DNA of 64,000 nt from Zobellia russellii (GCF_018728565.1 NZ_JACSOI010000007.1:62001-126000), one strand, 5' to 3'; shown: positions 34,363 through 44,372, numbered from the stretch's first letter. The notes: generated by a model from the letters alone, not told the origin. Translations and numbers: made by a program.

Positions 34363-35361
34363 ATGAAAAACATTCAAGAGATATTAAAAGAACGCATTTT
34401 AGTGTTGGACGGTGCCATGGGTACTATGCTTCAACGCTATAAATTTACCGAAGAGGATTTTAGAGGTGAGCGTTTTAAGGATTGGAAAACCCCTGTTCAA
34501 GGCAATAATGATTTATTGTCACTAACACAGCCCGAAGCTATCGCGGAGGTGCATAGAAAATACTTTGCTGCCGGTGCGGACATTGTAGAAACCAATACGT
34601 TTTCCAGTACAACAATTGCCATGGCTGATTATGACATGGAAGAATTGGTGTACGATCTTAATTTTGAATCTGCACGTATTGCCAAGCAAGTGGCGGATGA
34701 GTTTACCGCCAAAGAACCCAATAAGCCTAGGTTTGTAGTAGGCAGTTTGGGGCCAACGAACAAAACGGCCAGTATGTCCCCGGATGTTAATGACCCGGGT
34801 TATAGAGCGGTTTCGTTTGATGAATTACGTATAGCTTACAAACAGCAAGTAGAGGCGTTGTTGGATGGGGGCGTAGATATGCTAATGGTAGAGACCATTT
34901 TTGATACGTTGAACGCAAAAGCGGCCTTGTTCGCTATAGAAGAAGTAAAGGAAGAGCGAAATATAGAGGTGCCCATAATGGTAAGTGGTACAATTACGGA
35001 TGCTTCGGGCAGAACGCTTTCGGGCCAGACCGCAGAGGCTTTTCTAATTTCCGTTTCGCACATTCCTATCTTGTCGGTTGGTTTTAATTGTGCTTTAGGA
35101 GCCGATCAATTGGTGCCGCACTTAGAAGTATTGTCCAATAAAACGGAGCATGCCGTTTCGGCGCATCCCAATGCAGGTTTGCCCAATGCCTTTGGAGAAT
35201 ATGATGAAACACCGGAACAGATGGCAGCACAAATCAAGGAATATGTAGAGAAAGGACTGGTAAACATCGTTGGTGGATGCTGTGGTACTACCCCGGAACA
35301 TATTGCCGCTATTGCAGAGTTGGTAAGGAAGTATGATCCACGTGCAGTAGCGGCAGTTTAA
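34363..35361 (+). CDS. metH: Methionine synthase, homocysteine-binding subunit
   Basis: This is the N-terminal module of cobalamin-dependent methionine synthase as a separate protein. ATG at 34363 is preceded by AGAGGAGG (34348-34355), an unusually good ribosome binding site, and gives 332 residues. [12 protein letters not shown] starts the barrel, and the zinc ligands are Cys243 (GFNC), Cys306 and Cys307 (GGCCGT). In E. coli the same domain is fused to the rest. Here the partner gene begins 45 bases downstream in another frame, which is normal for flavobacteria rather than a recent break. Confidence 0.95.
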   Translation: MKNIQEILKERILVLDGAMGTMLQRYKFTEEDFRGERFKDWKTPVQGNNDLLSLTQPEAIAEVHRKYFAAGADIVETNTFSSTTIAMADYDMEELVYDLNFESARIAKQVADEFTAKEPNKPRFVVGSLGPTNKTASMSPDVNDPGYRAVSFDELRIAYKQQVEALLDGGVDMLMVETIFDTLNAKAALFAIEEVKEERNIEVPIMVSGTITDASGRTLSGQTAEAFLISVSHIPILSVGFNCALGADQLVPHLEVLSNKTEHAVSAHPNAGLPNAFGEYDETPEQMAAQIKEYVEKGLVNIVGGCCGTTPEHIAAIAELVRKYDPRAVAAV

Positions 35362-35405
35362 ATAGGCTACGACAAAGAAAAAACTAAAGAAGTTCATCAT
35401 GTACT

Positions 35406-38141
35406 ATGAGTAACGACTCAAATATACCAACAACCAATAACCAAAAGCCCGCCAGATTCCTTAAACTATCTGGTTTGGAGCCACTGGTCATCACCCCCGA
35501 GAGTAATTTCATAAATGTGGGCGAGCGTACCAATGTGGCGGGGTCCAAACGATTTTTGCGCCTAATTAAAGAGCGAAAGTTTGAAGAGGCGCTGGATGTG
35601 GCCCGGGATCAAGTAGAAGGTGGGGCTCAAATCATCGATATTAATATGGATGATGGTTTAATTGATGGTAAGGAAGCTATGGTAAAGTACTTGAACCTTG
35701 TTATTGCCGAACCGGATATTGCTAGAGTACCCATTATGATCGATAGTTCTAAATGGGATATTATTGAGGCCGGTCTTCAGGTAGTGCAGGGTAAATGTGT
35801 GGTGAATTCTATCAGCTTAAAAGAAGGCGAAAAAGAATTTATCAATCATGCCAAATTGGTAAAACGGTACGGGGCTGCCGTAATCGTTATGGCTTTTGAT
35901 GAAGTAGGCCAAGCGGATAATTATGAGAGGCGTATTGAGATTTCCAAACGGTCCTATGATATTCTGGTAGACCAAGTAGGTTTTCCTCCAGAGGATATCA
36001 TTTTTGACTTAAATATATTTCCTGTAGCCACAGGTATGGATGAGCATAAACTTAATGCCATAGATTTTATTAGGGCTACTAAATGGGTTCGTGAAAACTT
36101 GCCGTACGCCAATGTTAGTGGTGGGGTAAGTAATGTTTCTTTTTCGTTTCGGGGCAATAATCCCGTGCGTGAGGCCATGCACTCGGTATTCTTGTACCAC
36201 GCCATAAAAGCGGGTATGAATATGGGAATCGTAAACCCTACAATGTTGGAAATTTACGATGATATTCCCAAGGATTTACTGGAGCACGTAGAGGATGTTA
36301 TACTTAACCGTAGGGACGATGCCACAGAGCGTCTTCTGGATTTTGCCGAATCTGTAGTAGGTAAGGCTAAAGAGAGCACGGTAGACCTGTCTTGGCGTGA
36401 AGAACCTTTGCAGAATAGAATTACAAGAGCCTTGGTAAAAGGTGTTGATCAATATATAGTTGAGGATGTAGAAGAAGCACGTCTTGCCGCCGATAAGCCT
36501 ATAGAGGTAATTGAAGGCAATCTTATGATTGGAATGAACGTGGTGGGCGATCTTTTTGGAAGCGGTAAAATGTTCTTGCCACAGGTGGTGAAATCTGCCC
36601 GTGTAATGAAGAAGGCCGTAGCCTATTTGTTACCATATATTGAAGAGGAAAAATTAAAGAACCCTCAAGTTGGTGACGATAAGGGTAACGGTAAAATATT
36701 GATGGCTACCGTAAAAGGAGATGTTCATGATATTGGTAAAAATATCGTAAGCGTTGTACTGGCCTGTAACAATTATGAAATTGTAGACTTAGGGGTTATG
36801 GTTCCGCCAGAAAAAATTATAGCGGAGGCCATTGCGCACAACGTAGATGTCATTGGTCTAAGCGGACTTATTACACCGTCTCTGGACGAGATGGTTCATT
36901 TGGCAAAGGAGATGGAGCGCAAGAATTTTAAAGTGCCCTTGCTCATAGGAGGTGCAACCACCAGTAAAGCCCATACTGCAGTAAAAATAGACCCACAATA
37001 CAGTGAGGCCGTAGTGCATGTAAACGATGCCTCGCGAGCGGTTACCGTAGTAGGCGACCTGTTGCAAAAGGAAACATCGGCTAGTTATAAGAAGTCCATT
37101 AAAGAGGATTATGACGTCTTTAGGGAAAAATTCTTGAGCCGTACCAAGAAGAAAGAGTATAAAACAATAGGGGCCGCCAGGGAAAACCGATTTAAGATTG
37201 ATTGGGATGCTACTACTATTGTTAAGCCAAATCAATTGGGTATTCAGGTGATTGAAGATGTAGACCTGGAGAAATTGGTGCCTTTTATAGATTGGACTCC
37301 ATTCTTTAGAGGTTGGGAGTTACACGGAAAATATCCGGATATTTTAACGGATGAGGTGGTAGGTGTGCAGGCTACGGAACTTTTTGCCGATGCCCAGAAA
37401 ATGTTGAAGGATATCCTAAAGAATAAAAAGTTGACAGGGAAAGGTGTTTTTGGACTTTTTCCGGCCAATACGCTAGGGAACCATGATGATATTGAGGTTG
37501 ATGTAGAGGATGGTGCTAACAGCGAAAAATATATTTTTAGGACCCTGAGGCAACAGCTAAAACGTCGTGAAGGTGTCCCGGATTATGCATTGGCAGATTT
37601 TATTGCGCCAAAGGAAACGGGTAAGCAGGATTATGTAGGTTGCTTTTGTGTTACCACAGGTTTTGGAACCGATGAACTGGCGGATAAGTACCGCGAGAAC
37701 TTAGATGATTATAATTCCATTTTGGTAAAGGCCCTGAGCGACCGTCTTGCGGAAGCTTTTGCGGAGTACCTGCATTTGGAAATACGAACAAATCATTGGG
37801 GTTATGCCGCTAACGAACACTTGGAGAATGACGAGTTGATAGACGAGAAATACAAAGGAATAAGGCCGGCACCGGGTTACCCTGCCTGTCCCGATCACTT
37901 GGAAAAACTTACCCTTTGGGATATGTTAAAGGTGGAAGAACGTATTGGTGTTAAGCTTACGGATAGTTTGGCCATGTGGCCGGCATCATCTGTTTCCGGG
38001 TATTATTTTGCTAACGAAGAAGCCCGGTATTTTGGATTGGGTAAAATAAAAGAGGACCAGGTGGAAGACTTTGCGGAGCGAAAGGGAATTCCGTTGGAGA
38101 AAGCAACAAAGTGGCTGGCACCTAATATTTCGGATGACTGA
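35406..38141 (+). CDS. metH: Methionine synthase, folate/cobalamin/activation subunit
   Basis: The 911 residues contain the other three MetH modules. The pterin-binding barrel (about 20-300) has [14 protein letters not shown] and [17 protein letters not shown]. The cobalamin-binding domain (about 330-560) has DVHDIGKNI with axial ligand His441 and the [11 protein letters not shown] loop. The SAM-dependent reactivation domain (about 620-911) has [15 protein letters not shown]. With the small upstream subunit it transfers methyl from methyl-THF to homocysteine; metF, which makes that methyl donor, lies close downstream. Confidence 0.96.
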   Translation: MSNDSNIPTTNNQKPARFLKLSGLEPLVITPESNFINVGERTNVAGSKRFLRLIKERKFEEALDVARDQVEGGAQIIDINMDDGLIDGKEAMVKYLNLVIAEPDIARVPIMIDSSKWDIIEAGLQVVQGKCVVNSISLKEGEKEFINHAKLVKRYGAAVIVMAFDEVGQADNYERRIEISKRSYDILVDQVGFPPEDIIFDLNIFPVATGMDEHKLNAIDFIRATKWVRENLPYANVSGGVSNVSFSFRGNNPVREAMHSVFLYHAIKAGMNMGIVNPTMLEIYDDIPKDLLEHVEDVILNRRDDATERLLDFAESVVGKAKESTVDLSWREEPLQNRITRALVKGVDQYIVEDVEEARLAADKPIEVIEGNLMIGMNVVGDLFGSGKMFLPQVVKSARVMKKAVAYLLPYIEEEKLKNPQVGDDKGNGKILMATVKGDVHDIGKNIVSVVLACNNYEIVDLGVMVPPEKIIAEAIAHNVDVIGLSGLITPSLDEMVHLAKEMERKNFKVPLLIGGATTSKAHTAVKIDPQYSEAVVHVNDASRAVTVVGDLLQKETSASYKKSIKEDYDVFREKFLSRTKKKEYKTIGAARENRFKIDWDATTIVKPNQLGIQVIEDVDLEKLVPFIDWTPFFRGWELHGKYPDILTDEVVGVQATELFADAQKMLKDILKNKKLTGKGVFGLFPANTLGNHDDIEVDVEDGANSEKYIFRTLRQQLKRREGVPDYALADFIAPKETGKQDYVGCFCVTTGFGTDELADKYRENLDDYNSILVKALSDRLAEAFAEYLHLEIRTNHWGYAANEHLENDELIDEKYKGIRPAPGYPACPDHLEKLTLWDMLKVEERIGVKLTDSLAMWPASSVSGYYFANEEARYFGLGKIKEDQVEDFAERKGIPLEKATKWLAPNISDD

Positions 38142-38142
38142 T

Positions 38143-38385
38143 ATGAAAAAATATGTAGAGATAAGTTTGGGCAGTTTTATGATCAGCCATGGGTACGACC
38201 AAAATAACAAGGAGGTTGAGGAAAGGGTTGTGGTAGATGGCTTTTCTAAAAAGCTTGTTGCCGTAGACCGCATAAAATCCGTTAGTGAAAAGTATATCCT
38301 TACGGATTACTTGGATGGCAGATGGATTTATTGGGAATATCTGGAAAGCTATGCGGAGGTGAAGCAAATGCTTACGGAGTTGTAA
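38143..38385 (+). CDS. Small conserved-looking protein of unknown function
   Basis: The 80 residues (MKKYVEISLGSFMISHGYDQ) start one base after the metH stop, so the gene is almost certainly co-translated. An in-frame extension reaching back into metH is unlikely. The composition is balanced, with beta-strand and loop character and a C-terminal helix (EYLESYAEVKQMLTEL). No signal peptide, membrane helix or metal motif is visible and I do not recognise the family. Its place between metH and metF suggests a link with methionine or one-carbon metabolism. Confidence 0.65.
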   Translation: MKKYVEISLGSFMISHGYDQNNKEVEERVVVDGFSKKLVAVDRIKSVSEKYILTDYLDGRWIYWEYLESYAEVKQMLTEL

Positions 38386-38405
38386 TTTTTAAAAGTAAAA
38401 CCAAT

Positions 38406-38481
38406 GCGTTAGGGATAGCAGCGGTATCTTTTTAAGGCTGATAGGTCTTAAAAAATTTAGCGAATAGCCCGCCCGAACGCC
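38406..38481 (+). ncRNA. Structured RNA, Flavo-1-like candidate
   Basis: An outer stem GCGTTAGGG/CCCGAACGC (38406-38414 with 38472-38480) has a single A-G mismatch. An inner stem TTTTTAAG/CTTAAAAA (38429-38436 with 38447-38454) is perfect. Between them are the unpaired-looking blocks ATAGCAGCGG and TTTAGCGAATAG. This layout and the GGGATAGCAGCGG sequence resemble a repeated element I associate with flavobacterial genomes and with the Flavo-1 RNA motif. The match to Flavo-1 is from memory. Confidence 0.5.
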
Positions 38482-38527
38482 AAAATATAGAATAAACATT
38501 AAAATTCCCTTTTTAGGGGCAGCATAC

Positions 38528-39481
38528 ATGAAAATAACGGACCACATTACAAATGCAAAGGGAAAAACTTTATTTTCCTTTGAAATTATACCACCGGTAA
38601 AAGGGCACCAGATTCAAGAACTTTATGATAATATAGACCCTTTAATGGAGTTTAAACCTCCGTTTATTGATGTGACCACTTCGCGTGAGGAGTACGTGTA
38701 TATTGATCGTGACGGGCTGTTGGATAAAAAGTTGACGCGTATGCGCCCGGGTACGGTGGGTATTTGTGCATCCATTAAACATAAGTATGATGTAGATACG
38801 GTGCCGCATGTGCTTTGTGGAGGTTTTACCCGTGAAGAGACGGAGTACCTATTGGTAGATTGCCATTATTTGGGCATTGATAATATAATGGCGCTGCGTG
38901 GCGATGCCATGAAGGATGAGAAGTATTTTCAGCCAACCAAGGGAGGGCATACGTATGCCGTAGATTTGGTAAAGCAAGTGCACGAGTTAAATTGTGGGAA
39001 CTACTTGCATGATACGGTGGATACGGATAACTGTGCCGATTTCTGCATTGGTGTTGCGGGGTATCCTGAAAAACACTTGGAAGCTCCTTCTTTAAAATCC
39101 GATCTAAAAAGACTGAAGGAAAAAGTTGATGCTGGGGCGGATTATGTAGTGACCCAGATGTTTTTTGATAATCAGAAATATTTTGAGTTTGTTGATGAGG
39201 CCAAGAAAATGGGTATAAACATTCCTATTATTCCGGGTATTAAGCCCATTGCCGTAAAGAGACATTTGCAATTGCTGCCGCAGGTTTTTAGGATAGATTT
39301 ACCACAGGATTTAATTGATGCGGTAGATGATTGTAAATCCAACAAAGAGGTGCGTAAGGTAGGTGTGGAATGGGCCATTCAGCAATCTAAGGAGTTAAAG
39401 GCGGCGGGGGTTCCCGTATTGCATTATTACTCAATGGGTAAGTCCGATAATATTAAGGCCATTGCCGAGCAGCTTTTTTAG
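38528..39481 (+). CDS. metF: 5,10-Methylenetetrahydrofolate reductase
   Basis: The flavoenzyme makes 5-methyl-THF for methionine synthase. The 317 residues begin with KTLFSFEIIPPVKGH, where the conserved Glu of the family lies, followed by a TIM barrel with DVTTSREEYVY, NIMALRGD, FCIGVAGYPEKH and ADYVVTQMFFDN. A short CCCT/AGGG hairpin (38507-38518) stands just before the start and could affect translation. The enclosing 142-base gap also carries the structured RNA. It belongs functionally to the SAM-I-controlled metH group. Confidence 0.96.
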   Translation: MKITDHITNAKGKTLFSFEIIPPVKGHQIQELYDNIDPLMEFKPPFIDVTTSREEYVYIDRDGLLDKKLTRMRPGTVGICASIKHKYDVDTVPHVLCGGFTREETEYLLVDCHYLGIDNIMALRGDAMKDEKYFQPTKGGHTYAVDLVKQVHELNCGNYLHDTVDTDNCADFCIGVAGYPEKHLEAPSLKSDLKRLKEKVDAGADYVVTQMFFDNQKYFEFVDEAKKMGINIPIIPGIKPIAVKRHLQLLPQVFRIDLPQDLIDAVDDCKSNKEVRKVGVEWAIQQSKELKAAGVPVLHYYSMGKSDNIKAIAEQLF

Positions 39482-39514
39482 AGAACTGATTTTTGTAAGA
39501 AAATAAGTCCAACC

Positions 39515-39547
39515 TTGGGTTTAAAATAACGAATAGTATTAGTTTTG
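39515..39547 (+). promoter_or_regulatory. Promoter adjacent to the PagL-like start codon
   Basis: TTG (39515-39517), a 22-base spacer and TAGTTTTG (39540-39547). The start codon is only six bases after the -7 element, so the transcript would be leaderless or nearly so. Confidence 0.55.
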
Positions 39548-39553
39548 CGCTCC

Positions 39554-40648
39554 ATGAACCCAAGGGTGTTTTTATTTTTTCTAATGTGTGTAGGGACTTG
39601 TTTTTCGCAAGAGACCCGCAGCGTACACAGCTACACATTTGATGCGAACCAATTTTATGGTTCCATTATTTTGCACAATCCGGATATTTCGCATTTGATT
39701 ACGAACCATCCTGCAGGGGTTATCTTGGCCTATAACCGAAAAACTTACGGCCTGGAAGATTGGCAGCAGGGCTACAATTATCCGGATTTGGGAGGTTCTT
39801 TTATCTACCAAAATACGAACAGTTCTACACTAGGAGAGGCCTATGGCCTATATGCCCATTTTAATTTTTACTTCTTAAAACGTAACCTTCAATTTCGTGT
39901 GGCTCAAGGTTTGGCCTATATGACCAACCCGTATGACCGGGAAACCAATATCAGGAACAATGCCTATGGAACCAGAATACTGAGTTCTAACTATCTTATG
40001 CTTAATTATCACAAAGAGAACTTGTACAAAGGTTTAGGTTTTAAGGCGGGGTTTTCTATCATGCATTATTCCAATGCGAACGTTAAGGCTCCTAATACTT
40101 CTACTAATACCTTTGCCTTTAATGTGGGGTTGACGTATACGCTAGAAGGTGAGGAAACCCAATATATTCGGCGTGAAAAGAAAAAAGTTACGGAGCCTAT
40201 CCGGTGTAATTTAATATTTAGAACGGGAGTGAACGAGAGTGATAATATTGGTCACGGCCAATTTCCGTTTTATATTTTTTCCGGTTATGCAGATAAGCGT
40301 TTAGGTCGTAAAAGTGCCCTGCAATTAGGGACGGATGTGTTTTTTAGCAACTTTTTAAAAGAACTGATACGGTACCAATCCATAGCATTTCCTGAAAATA
40401 ATATTGCTGCAGATACTGATTTTAAACGGGTAGGTGTTTTTGTGGGGCATGAACTCTTTATTAACAAACTATCTATAGGAACGCAGTTAGGGTACTACGT
40501 GTATTATCCTTTTGATTTTGAGGGAAAGGTCTATAATAGGTTTAGTTTAAAGCGCTATTTTGGCGAGAAGGTTTTTGGGGTCGTAAGCCTTAAATCTCAC
40601 GGGGCAGCGGCGGAAGCAGTAGAGTTTGGTATTGGCGTTCGTTTATAA
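39554..40648 (+). CDS. Acyloxyacyl hydrolase / PagL-like outer-membrane protein
   Basis: The ATG at 39554 opens a signal peptide ([18 protein letters not shown]); a TTG three codons upstream is a weaker choice. The 364 residues form an outer-membrane barrel resembling lipid A 3-O-deacylases. [21 protein letters not shown] contains the H-x-S-N-A segment that carries the catalytic His and Ser in PagL, and [15 protein letters not shown] fits the preceding strands. It is longer than PagL, with further strands after residue 200. It would remodel lipid A acyl chains. The next gene starts 13 bases downstream. Confidence 0.8.
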   Translation: MNPRVFLFFLMCVGTCFSQETRSVHSYTFDANQFYGSIILHNPDISHLITNHPAGVILAYNRKTYGLEDWQQGYNYPDLGGSFIYQNTNSSTLGEAYGLYAHFNFYFLKRNLQFRVAQGLAYMTNPYDRETNIRNNAYGTRILSSNYLMLNYHKENLYKGLGFKAGFSIMHYSNANVKAPNTSTNTFAFNVGLTYTLEGEETQYIRREKKKVTEPIRCNLIFRTGVNESDNIGHGQFPFYIFSGYADKRLGRKSALQLGTDVFFSNFLKELIRYQSIAFPENNIAADTDFKRVGVFVGHELFINKLSIGTQLGYYVYYPFDFEGKVYNRFSLKRYFGEKVFGVVSLKSHGAAAEAVEFGIGVRL

Positions 40649-40661
40649 AGAAACACGGAGT

Positions 40662-41480
40662 ATGGTAAGAGAATTAAAAAATAAGGGAATCAAAATCACA
40701 TGTTTAAACAATAGTGAGGTTTTGCCGATGTCTTATTTTTTTGGAATTCTTTTTTGTCTGGTAGTATTGGTGTCGTGCAATGGAGAAAATGCATCGGATT
40801 GTTTTCAAAGTACAGGTGATATCGTTCGCGAAGAAGTAACGGTGTCCGATTTTACTAAAATCACGGTATATGAAAATGTAACCTTGGTTTTAAAGCAGGG
40901 TAATACCCATAAAGTAGAAATTGAAACCGGTAGTGTGCTAAGAAATGAGGTTACCGCAGAAGTAGTGGAAGGGCGTTTACTTTTGCGAGACACCAATGAT
41001 TGTAATTATTTTAGGGATTACGAGGTTACCAAAATTTATGTAACCGCACCCAATATTACCGAAATACGAAGCAGTACGGGCTGGACTATATCTAGTGATG
41101 GTGTTCTGGCCTACCCACGATTAACGCTTTTGTCCGAAAGCTTTGCGGATCCGGAAGCTCAAACCACAGATGGAGATTTTGACCTGGAATTGGATGTGCA
41201 GACCTTAAGTGTGGTGGTGAACGGTATTGCTTACTTTAAATTGAAAGGTGCTACTAATAATTTGAACTTAACCATTGCCGCCGGAGATTCCCGTATTGAA
41301 GCTTCGGGCTTGGTTGCGCAAAACGTAACTATAAATCACAGGGGCTCCAATGATATGTTCGTAAACCCACAATTGTCCATCAAAGGAGTAATCCGTGGGG
41401 TGGGCGATGTCTTTAGTGCTAATCAACCCGCAGAGGTTGATGTGGAAGAGTTGTATAAAGGCCGATTGGTTTTTCAGTAA
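40662..41480 (+). CDS. Lipoprotein with DUF2807 (GIN) beta-solenoid domain
   Basis: The 272 residues contain a lipoprotein signal ending in [10 protein letters not shown]. Starting at 40662 leaves a long basic N-terminal region; an ATG at 40728 with AGTGAGG before it would start right at the hydrophobic segment and is equally likely. The body is a beta-solenoid of the DUF2807 type, with repeated short strands ([34 protein letters not shown]-like turns, [17 protein letters not shown]). Family members are proposed adhesin heads, but the role is unproven. It follows the PagL-like gene closely and probably shares its promoter. Confidence 0.8.
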   Translation: MVRELKNKGIKITCLNNSEVLPMSYFFGILFCLVVLVSCNGENASDCFQSTGDIVREEVTVSDFTKITVYENVTLVLKQGNTHKVEIETGSVLRNEVTAEVVEGRLLLRDTNDCNYFRDYEVTKIYVTAPNITEIRSSTGWTISSDGVLAYPRLTLLSESFADPEAQTTDGDFDLELDVQTLSVVVNGIAYFKLKGATNNLNLTIAAGDSRIEASGLVAQNVTINHRGSNDMFVNPQLSIKGVIRGVGDVFSANQPAEVDVEELYKGRLVFQ

Positions 41481-41515
41481 TTCTGCATTTGAGTTAAAAA
41501 GTTCTGTTGGTGAAA

Positions 41516-41548
41516 TTGGTACGGGCACAGATGCAATCTGTAACTTTG
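41516..41548 (+). promoter_or_regulatory. Promoter of the serine hydrolase gene
   Basis: TTG (41516-41518), a 22-base spacer and TAACTTTG (41541-41548). The start point near 41555 leaves a 12-base leader. Confidence 0.65.
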
Positions 41549-41566
41549 CACTGACCAACATCTGAT

Positions 41567-42838
41567 ATGAATCCCATTCTAAAATATATTAAAAATGTAT
41601 TCGCCAAAAAGCGTATTCTAGGAGATGCACCATCTTTGAATAATCTGGTTACGGCCGATATGCTACTCCAAAATTTGGTCAAAGAAAATAAAGTTCCTGG
41701 GCTGGCAATTACCGTCTTAAAAGATGGGGAACGTTTTTTTCAAAAAGGATATGGTTTTGCTGATATGGAAAAGGAAATTCCGGTAAACCCGCAGTCTTCG
41801 GTATTTCGGATAGCAAGTGTCTCCAAGCCTATTGCTGCAACTGCTTTGGCTCATTTGGTTGCAGAAGGAACTATTGATTTAGACGCTTCTTTTTACACTT
41901 ATGTGCCCTATTTTCCAAAGAAAAAATATGACTTTACCATTAGGCAATTGGCCGGTCATACGGCCGGTATTAGAGGATATCGCGGTATTGAATATGGATT
42001 GAATAAACCTTATTCCATTAAGGAAAGTATTGAGATCTTTAAAGATGATGAACTCCTTTTTGAACCGGGAACGGATTACCTCTATAACAGTTTTGATTGG
42101 GTGTTGATTTCTTTGGCAATGCAGGAAGCCAGTGGGCTGCCTTTTGAGGAATACGTAGCACAGAAAGTATTGCAGCCCTTAGAAATGAACCATACGTTTT
42201 GGCCTGATTTAGATTCGACTCAGCTAAATAAAGACCAATCCAACGCTGAATTGGGTACAGCCCAACCAGGTAAAAATGAATCTGCTCCGGAGCTTATAGA
42301 GGAGTCAGGTCAAATACAGTTTGGGTTTGAAGAACCCGAGGAATCAATTCCTGTGGCTCAGTCAGATTTGGAAGAGGACAAAGAAATATCCTCACGAACT
42401 CAGTCAAGATCAAACAATGTGGTAAAATTCTATTCCAAAAACAGATTGGGATTTAGGGAGGCCATTCCGGTAGACAACTTTTATAAACTGGCCGGCGGTG
42501 GTTTTCTGTCTACTGCTGAGGATATTGCCAGATTTGGTCAAGCCTATCTGGATGAAGAAGTATTGACTCCTAATCTTGAAGCCGAATTTCTTACAGCGCA
42601 AACGGTCAACAATGGTTCAACCTATTACGGTCTGGGTTGGCAAGTAAGCGAAGATGCTAAAGGAAGACCTTTCTATGGGCATGTTGGCAATGGCGTAGGC
42701 GGTTATTCCAACTTCTTTGTGTATCCGGAAGAGCAAATGGTGTTTTCCATCTTAACCAATTGCACGGACCCTAAAATCCAACCTGAGTTGGATGCAATTA
42801 TAGATAAGTTGATTACTTCCAATAATGTAGTTTCATAG
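41567..42838 (+). CDS. Beta-lactamase-family serine hydrolase
   Basis: The 423 residues have the class C beta-lactamase/DD-peptidase fold. Nucleophile Ser84 and Lys87 lie in SVSK, Tyr173 in YNS takes the place of YxN, and GHVGNG near residue 372 is the HxG equivalent of KTG. GLAITVLKDGERFFQKGYGFAD is the N-terminal strand pair. No signal peptide is seen, so a cytosolic peptidase or esterase is more likely than antibiotic resistance. A hydrophilic, Glu/Gln/Ser-rich insert (about 218-285) splits the domain and looks disordered. Confidence 0.9.
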   Translation: MNPILKYIKNVFAKKRILGDAPSLNNLVTADMLLQNLVKENKVPGLAITVLKDGERFFQKGYGFADMEKEIPVNPQSSVFRIASVSKPIAATALAHLVAEGTIDLDASFYTYVPYFPKKKYDFTIRQLAGHTAGIRGYRGIEYGLNKPYSIKESIEIFKDDELLFEPGTDYLYNSFDWVLISLAMQEASGLPFEEYVAQKVLQPLEMNHTFWPDLDSTQLNKDQSNAELGTAQPGKNESAPELIEESGQIQFGFEEPEESIPVAQSDLEEDKEISSRTQSRSNNVVKFYSKNRLGFREAIPVDNFYKLAGGGFLSTAEDIARFGQAYLDEEVLTPNLEAEFLTAQTVNNGSTYYGLGWQVSEDAKGRPFYGHVGNGVGGYSNFFVYPEEQMVFSILTNCTDPKIQPELDAIIDKLITSNNVVS

Positions 42839-42905
42839 TATTTTTTTCGATTTTAATTCAAACGCATAAAAAATTAATACATCCCGTTTTCTGAGCGTTA
42901 GATTG

Positions 42906-42949
42906 TTGTTATCTAGACTTTAATGCCCTAGCTTTATAAAAAAAAGCTA
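42906..42949 (+). promoter_or_regulatory. Promoter and inverted repeat overlapping a start codon
   Basis: TTG (42906-42908), 20 bases, then TAGCTTTA (42929-42936), one base off consensus. TAGCTTT and AAAGCTA (42929-42935 and 42943-42949) form a perfect 7-base inverted repeat that ends on the A of the ATG. It could be an operator or an RNA hairpin limiting ribosome entry. Confidence 0.4.
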
Positions 42950-43416
42950 TGAAAAATTTAAAATTAATGGTTTTAACCTTTGGGTTGGGTCTTTTAACTC
43001 TGACGATGACCGCTCAGGAAATTACTTCTTTTTCGGGCATGTGGGGCCCAGAATTTTATCAAGATAAAGACAAGCTGACTTGGAAAGAGATTGATAAGAT
43101 TATGTCGGAAAGTCAAGTTGCTCAGTTAAACTGGGGAAAATCGAAAAAACAAATGGTAGGGGGAATGATTGCCGGAGCAGCTAACTTTGGAACTGCTATT
43201 TGGTTTTTGGTCAATGAGAACGACCATAAACCTGTTACGGGGCCTGCAATAGCCTTTGCGGGAACGGGAATAATAGGGTCAATTTTCTTTCATCATGCCA
43301 TGAAAAACAAAAAGGAAGCAATTTTGAACTACAATGAAAGTGTAGGTAATGGAACTTCGTTCAGGATGGTGCCCGCTGTTAATGAAAACGGAGTTGGGCT
43401 AGCTCTGAAATTTTAA
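42949..43416 (+). CDS. Secreted or membrane protein of unknown function
   Basis: The 155 residues start with a signal peptide (KNLKLMVLTFGLGLLTLTMTAQ). The mature part has a charged segment (KDKLTWKEIDKIMSESQVAQ), two Gly/Ala-rich helices (about 68-87 and 96-112) with HH at their junction, and a C-terminal AVNENGVGLALKF whose final Phe recalls outer-membrane proteins. I do not recognise the family. It stands alone, with its own promoter and a terminator after it. Confidence 0.7.
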   Translation: MKNLKLMVLTFGLGLLTLTMTAQEITSFSGMWGPEFYQDKDKLTWKEIDKIMSESQVAQLNWGKSKKQMVGGMIAGAANFGTAIWFLVNENDHKPVTGPAIAFAGTGIIGSIFFHHAMKNKKEAILNYNESVGNGTSFRMVPAVNENGVGLALKF

Positions 43417-43432
43417 AAAAGTCTCACCAAAA

Positions 43433-43471
43433 AAAAAATCCGGAGGTCAATTATTGATTTCCGGATTTTTT
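43433..43471 (+). terminator. Bidirectional terminator before gldA
   Basis: AAAAAATCCGGA and TCCGGATTTTTT form a 12-bp stem around a 15-base loop, flanked by A on one side and T on the other, between convergent genes. Confidence 0.9.
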
Positions 43472-43475
43472 GTTT

Positions 43476-44372
43476 TCAGGAAGAAGTGAGCTCAGTAAAC
43501 AAACTCTCCAGGTTTTTGTTTTTACGGCTTAATTGTAGTGTTTTAAGTTCATTGTCATGGGCAAAGTCAAAAACGGCCGGCCGCATATCTTTTGAGGTGT
43601 TAAAAGTAATTTCATAAACAAAACCGCCTGTATTCTTTACGTGTGTTACATTGGGTAATTTGTTCAGGAAAGCCTCTTCAACCCTATAATCAAACTCTAC
43701 TTCAATAATTTGCTCCTCTGCATCACGTAGCTCGCTCAATTTTTTATCGGCTACAAGAACTCCTTTGTTAATTACGAGCACTCGGTCACAGACGGCCTCA
43801 ACCTCCTTCATGATATGGGTAGAGAGCAATATGGTTTTTTCTTTTCCAATTTCTTTAATGAGTTTCCGTATCTCCAGTAATTGGTTTGGGTCAAGTCCCG
43901 TAGTGGGCTCGTCCAAAATAAGTACTTCGGGGTCGTGTAACAGGGCAGCGGCCAGTCCCACACGTTGACGGTATCCTTTAGAAAGTTGGCCTATTTTTTT
44001 GTGAGCTTCCGGTGTAAGTCCGGTTTGTTCTATGATTTGGGCTATTCTAGACTTGCCCGTTTTGTACACATCGGCATTAAAGGCAAGGTATTCTTTAACG
44101 TACATGTCCAAATATAAAGGGTTGTGTTCCGGTAGGTAACCAATACTTTGCTGAACACTTTTTTTATCGTCTTTAACATCGTATGAATTAACTTTTGCCT
44201 CACCTTCATCGGAAGTGTAATAGGTAGTCAATATCTTCATCATGGTTGATTTTCCGGCACCGTTAGGACCTAAAAAACCGACTATCTCTCCTTTTTTCAA
44301 CTCAAAACTAACATTGTTCAATGCTTTTTGACTTCCAAAATTTTTGGTGATATTACTAACGCTTATAGACAT
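43476..44372 (-). CDS. gldA: Gliding-motility ABC transporter ATP-binding protein
   Basis: GldA is the ATPase of the GldAFG ABC exporter, which is needed for gliding in Flavobacterium johnsoniae. The 298 residues show Walker A GPNGAGKST (about 34-42), signature LSKGYRQRVGLA, Walker B VLILDEPTTGLD and the switch His in LLSTHIMKE. A C-terminal extension of about 80 residues (VEFDYRVEEAFLNKLPNV onward) is typical of GldA. gldF and gldG are not next to it, which is usual. On the minus strand TATTTTTG (44446-44453) may be its -7 element. Confidence 0.93.
   Translation of the reverse strand: MSISVSNITKNFGSQKALNNVSFELKKGEIVGFLGPNGAGKSTMMKILTTYYTSDEGEAKVNSYDVKDDKKSVQQSIGYLPEHNPLYLDMYVKEYLAFNADVYKTGKSRIAQIIEQTGLTPEAHKKIGQLSKGYRQRVGLAAALLHDPEVLILDEPTTGLDPNQLLEIRKLIKEIGKEKTILLSTHIMKEVEAVCDRVLVINKGVLVADKKLSELRDAEEQIIEVEFDYRVEEAFLNKLPNVTHVKNTGGFVYEITFNTSKDMRPAVFDFAHDNELKTLQLSRKNKNLESLFTELTSS

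Noticed and set aside
34363-38141. Frameshift pseudogene of metH
   Set aside because: Both halves have complete domains, good starts and a clean 45-base gap; split metH is usual in these bacteria.
41567-42838. Antibiotic-resistance beta-lactamase
   Set aside because: There is no export signal, and the motifs fit the broad serine hydrolase/DD-peptidase group rather than a resistance enzyme.
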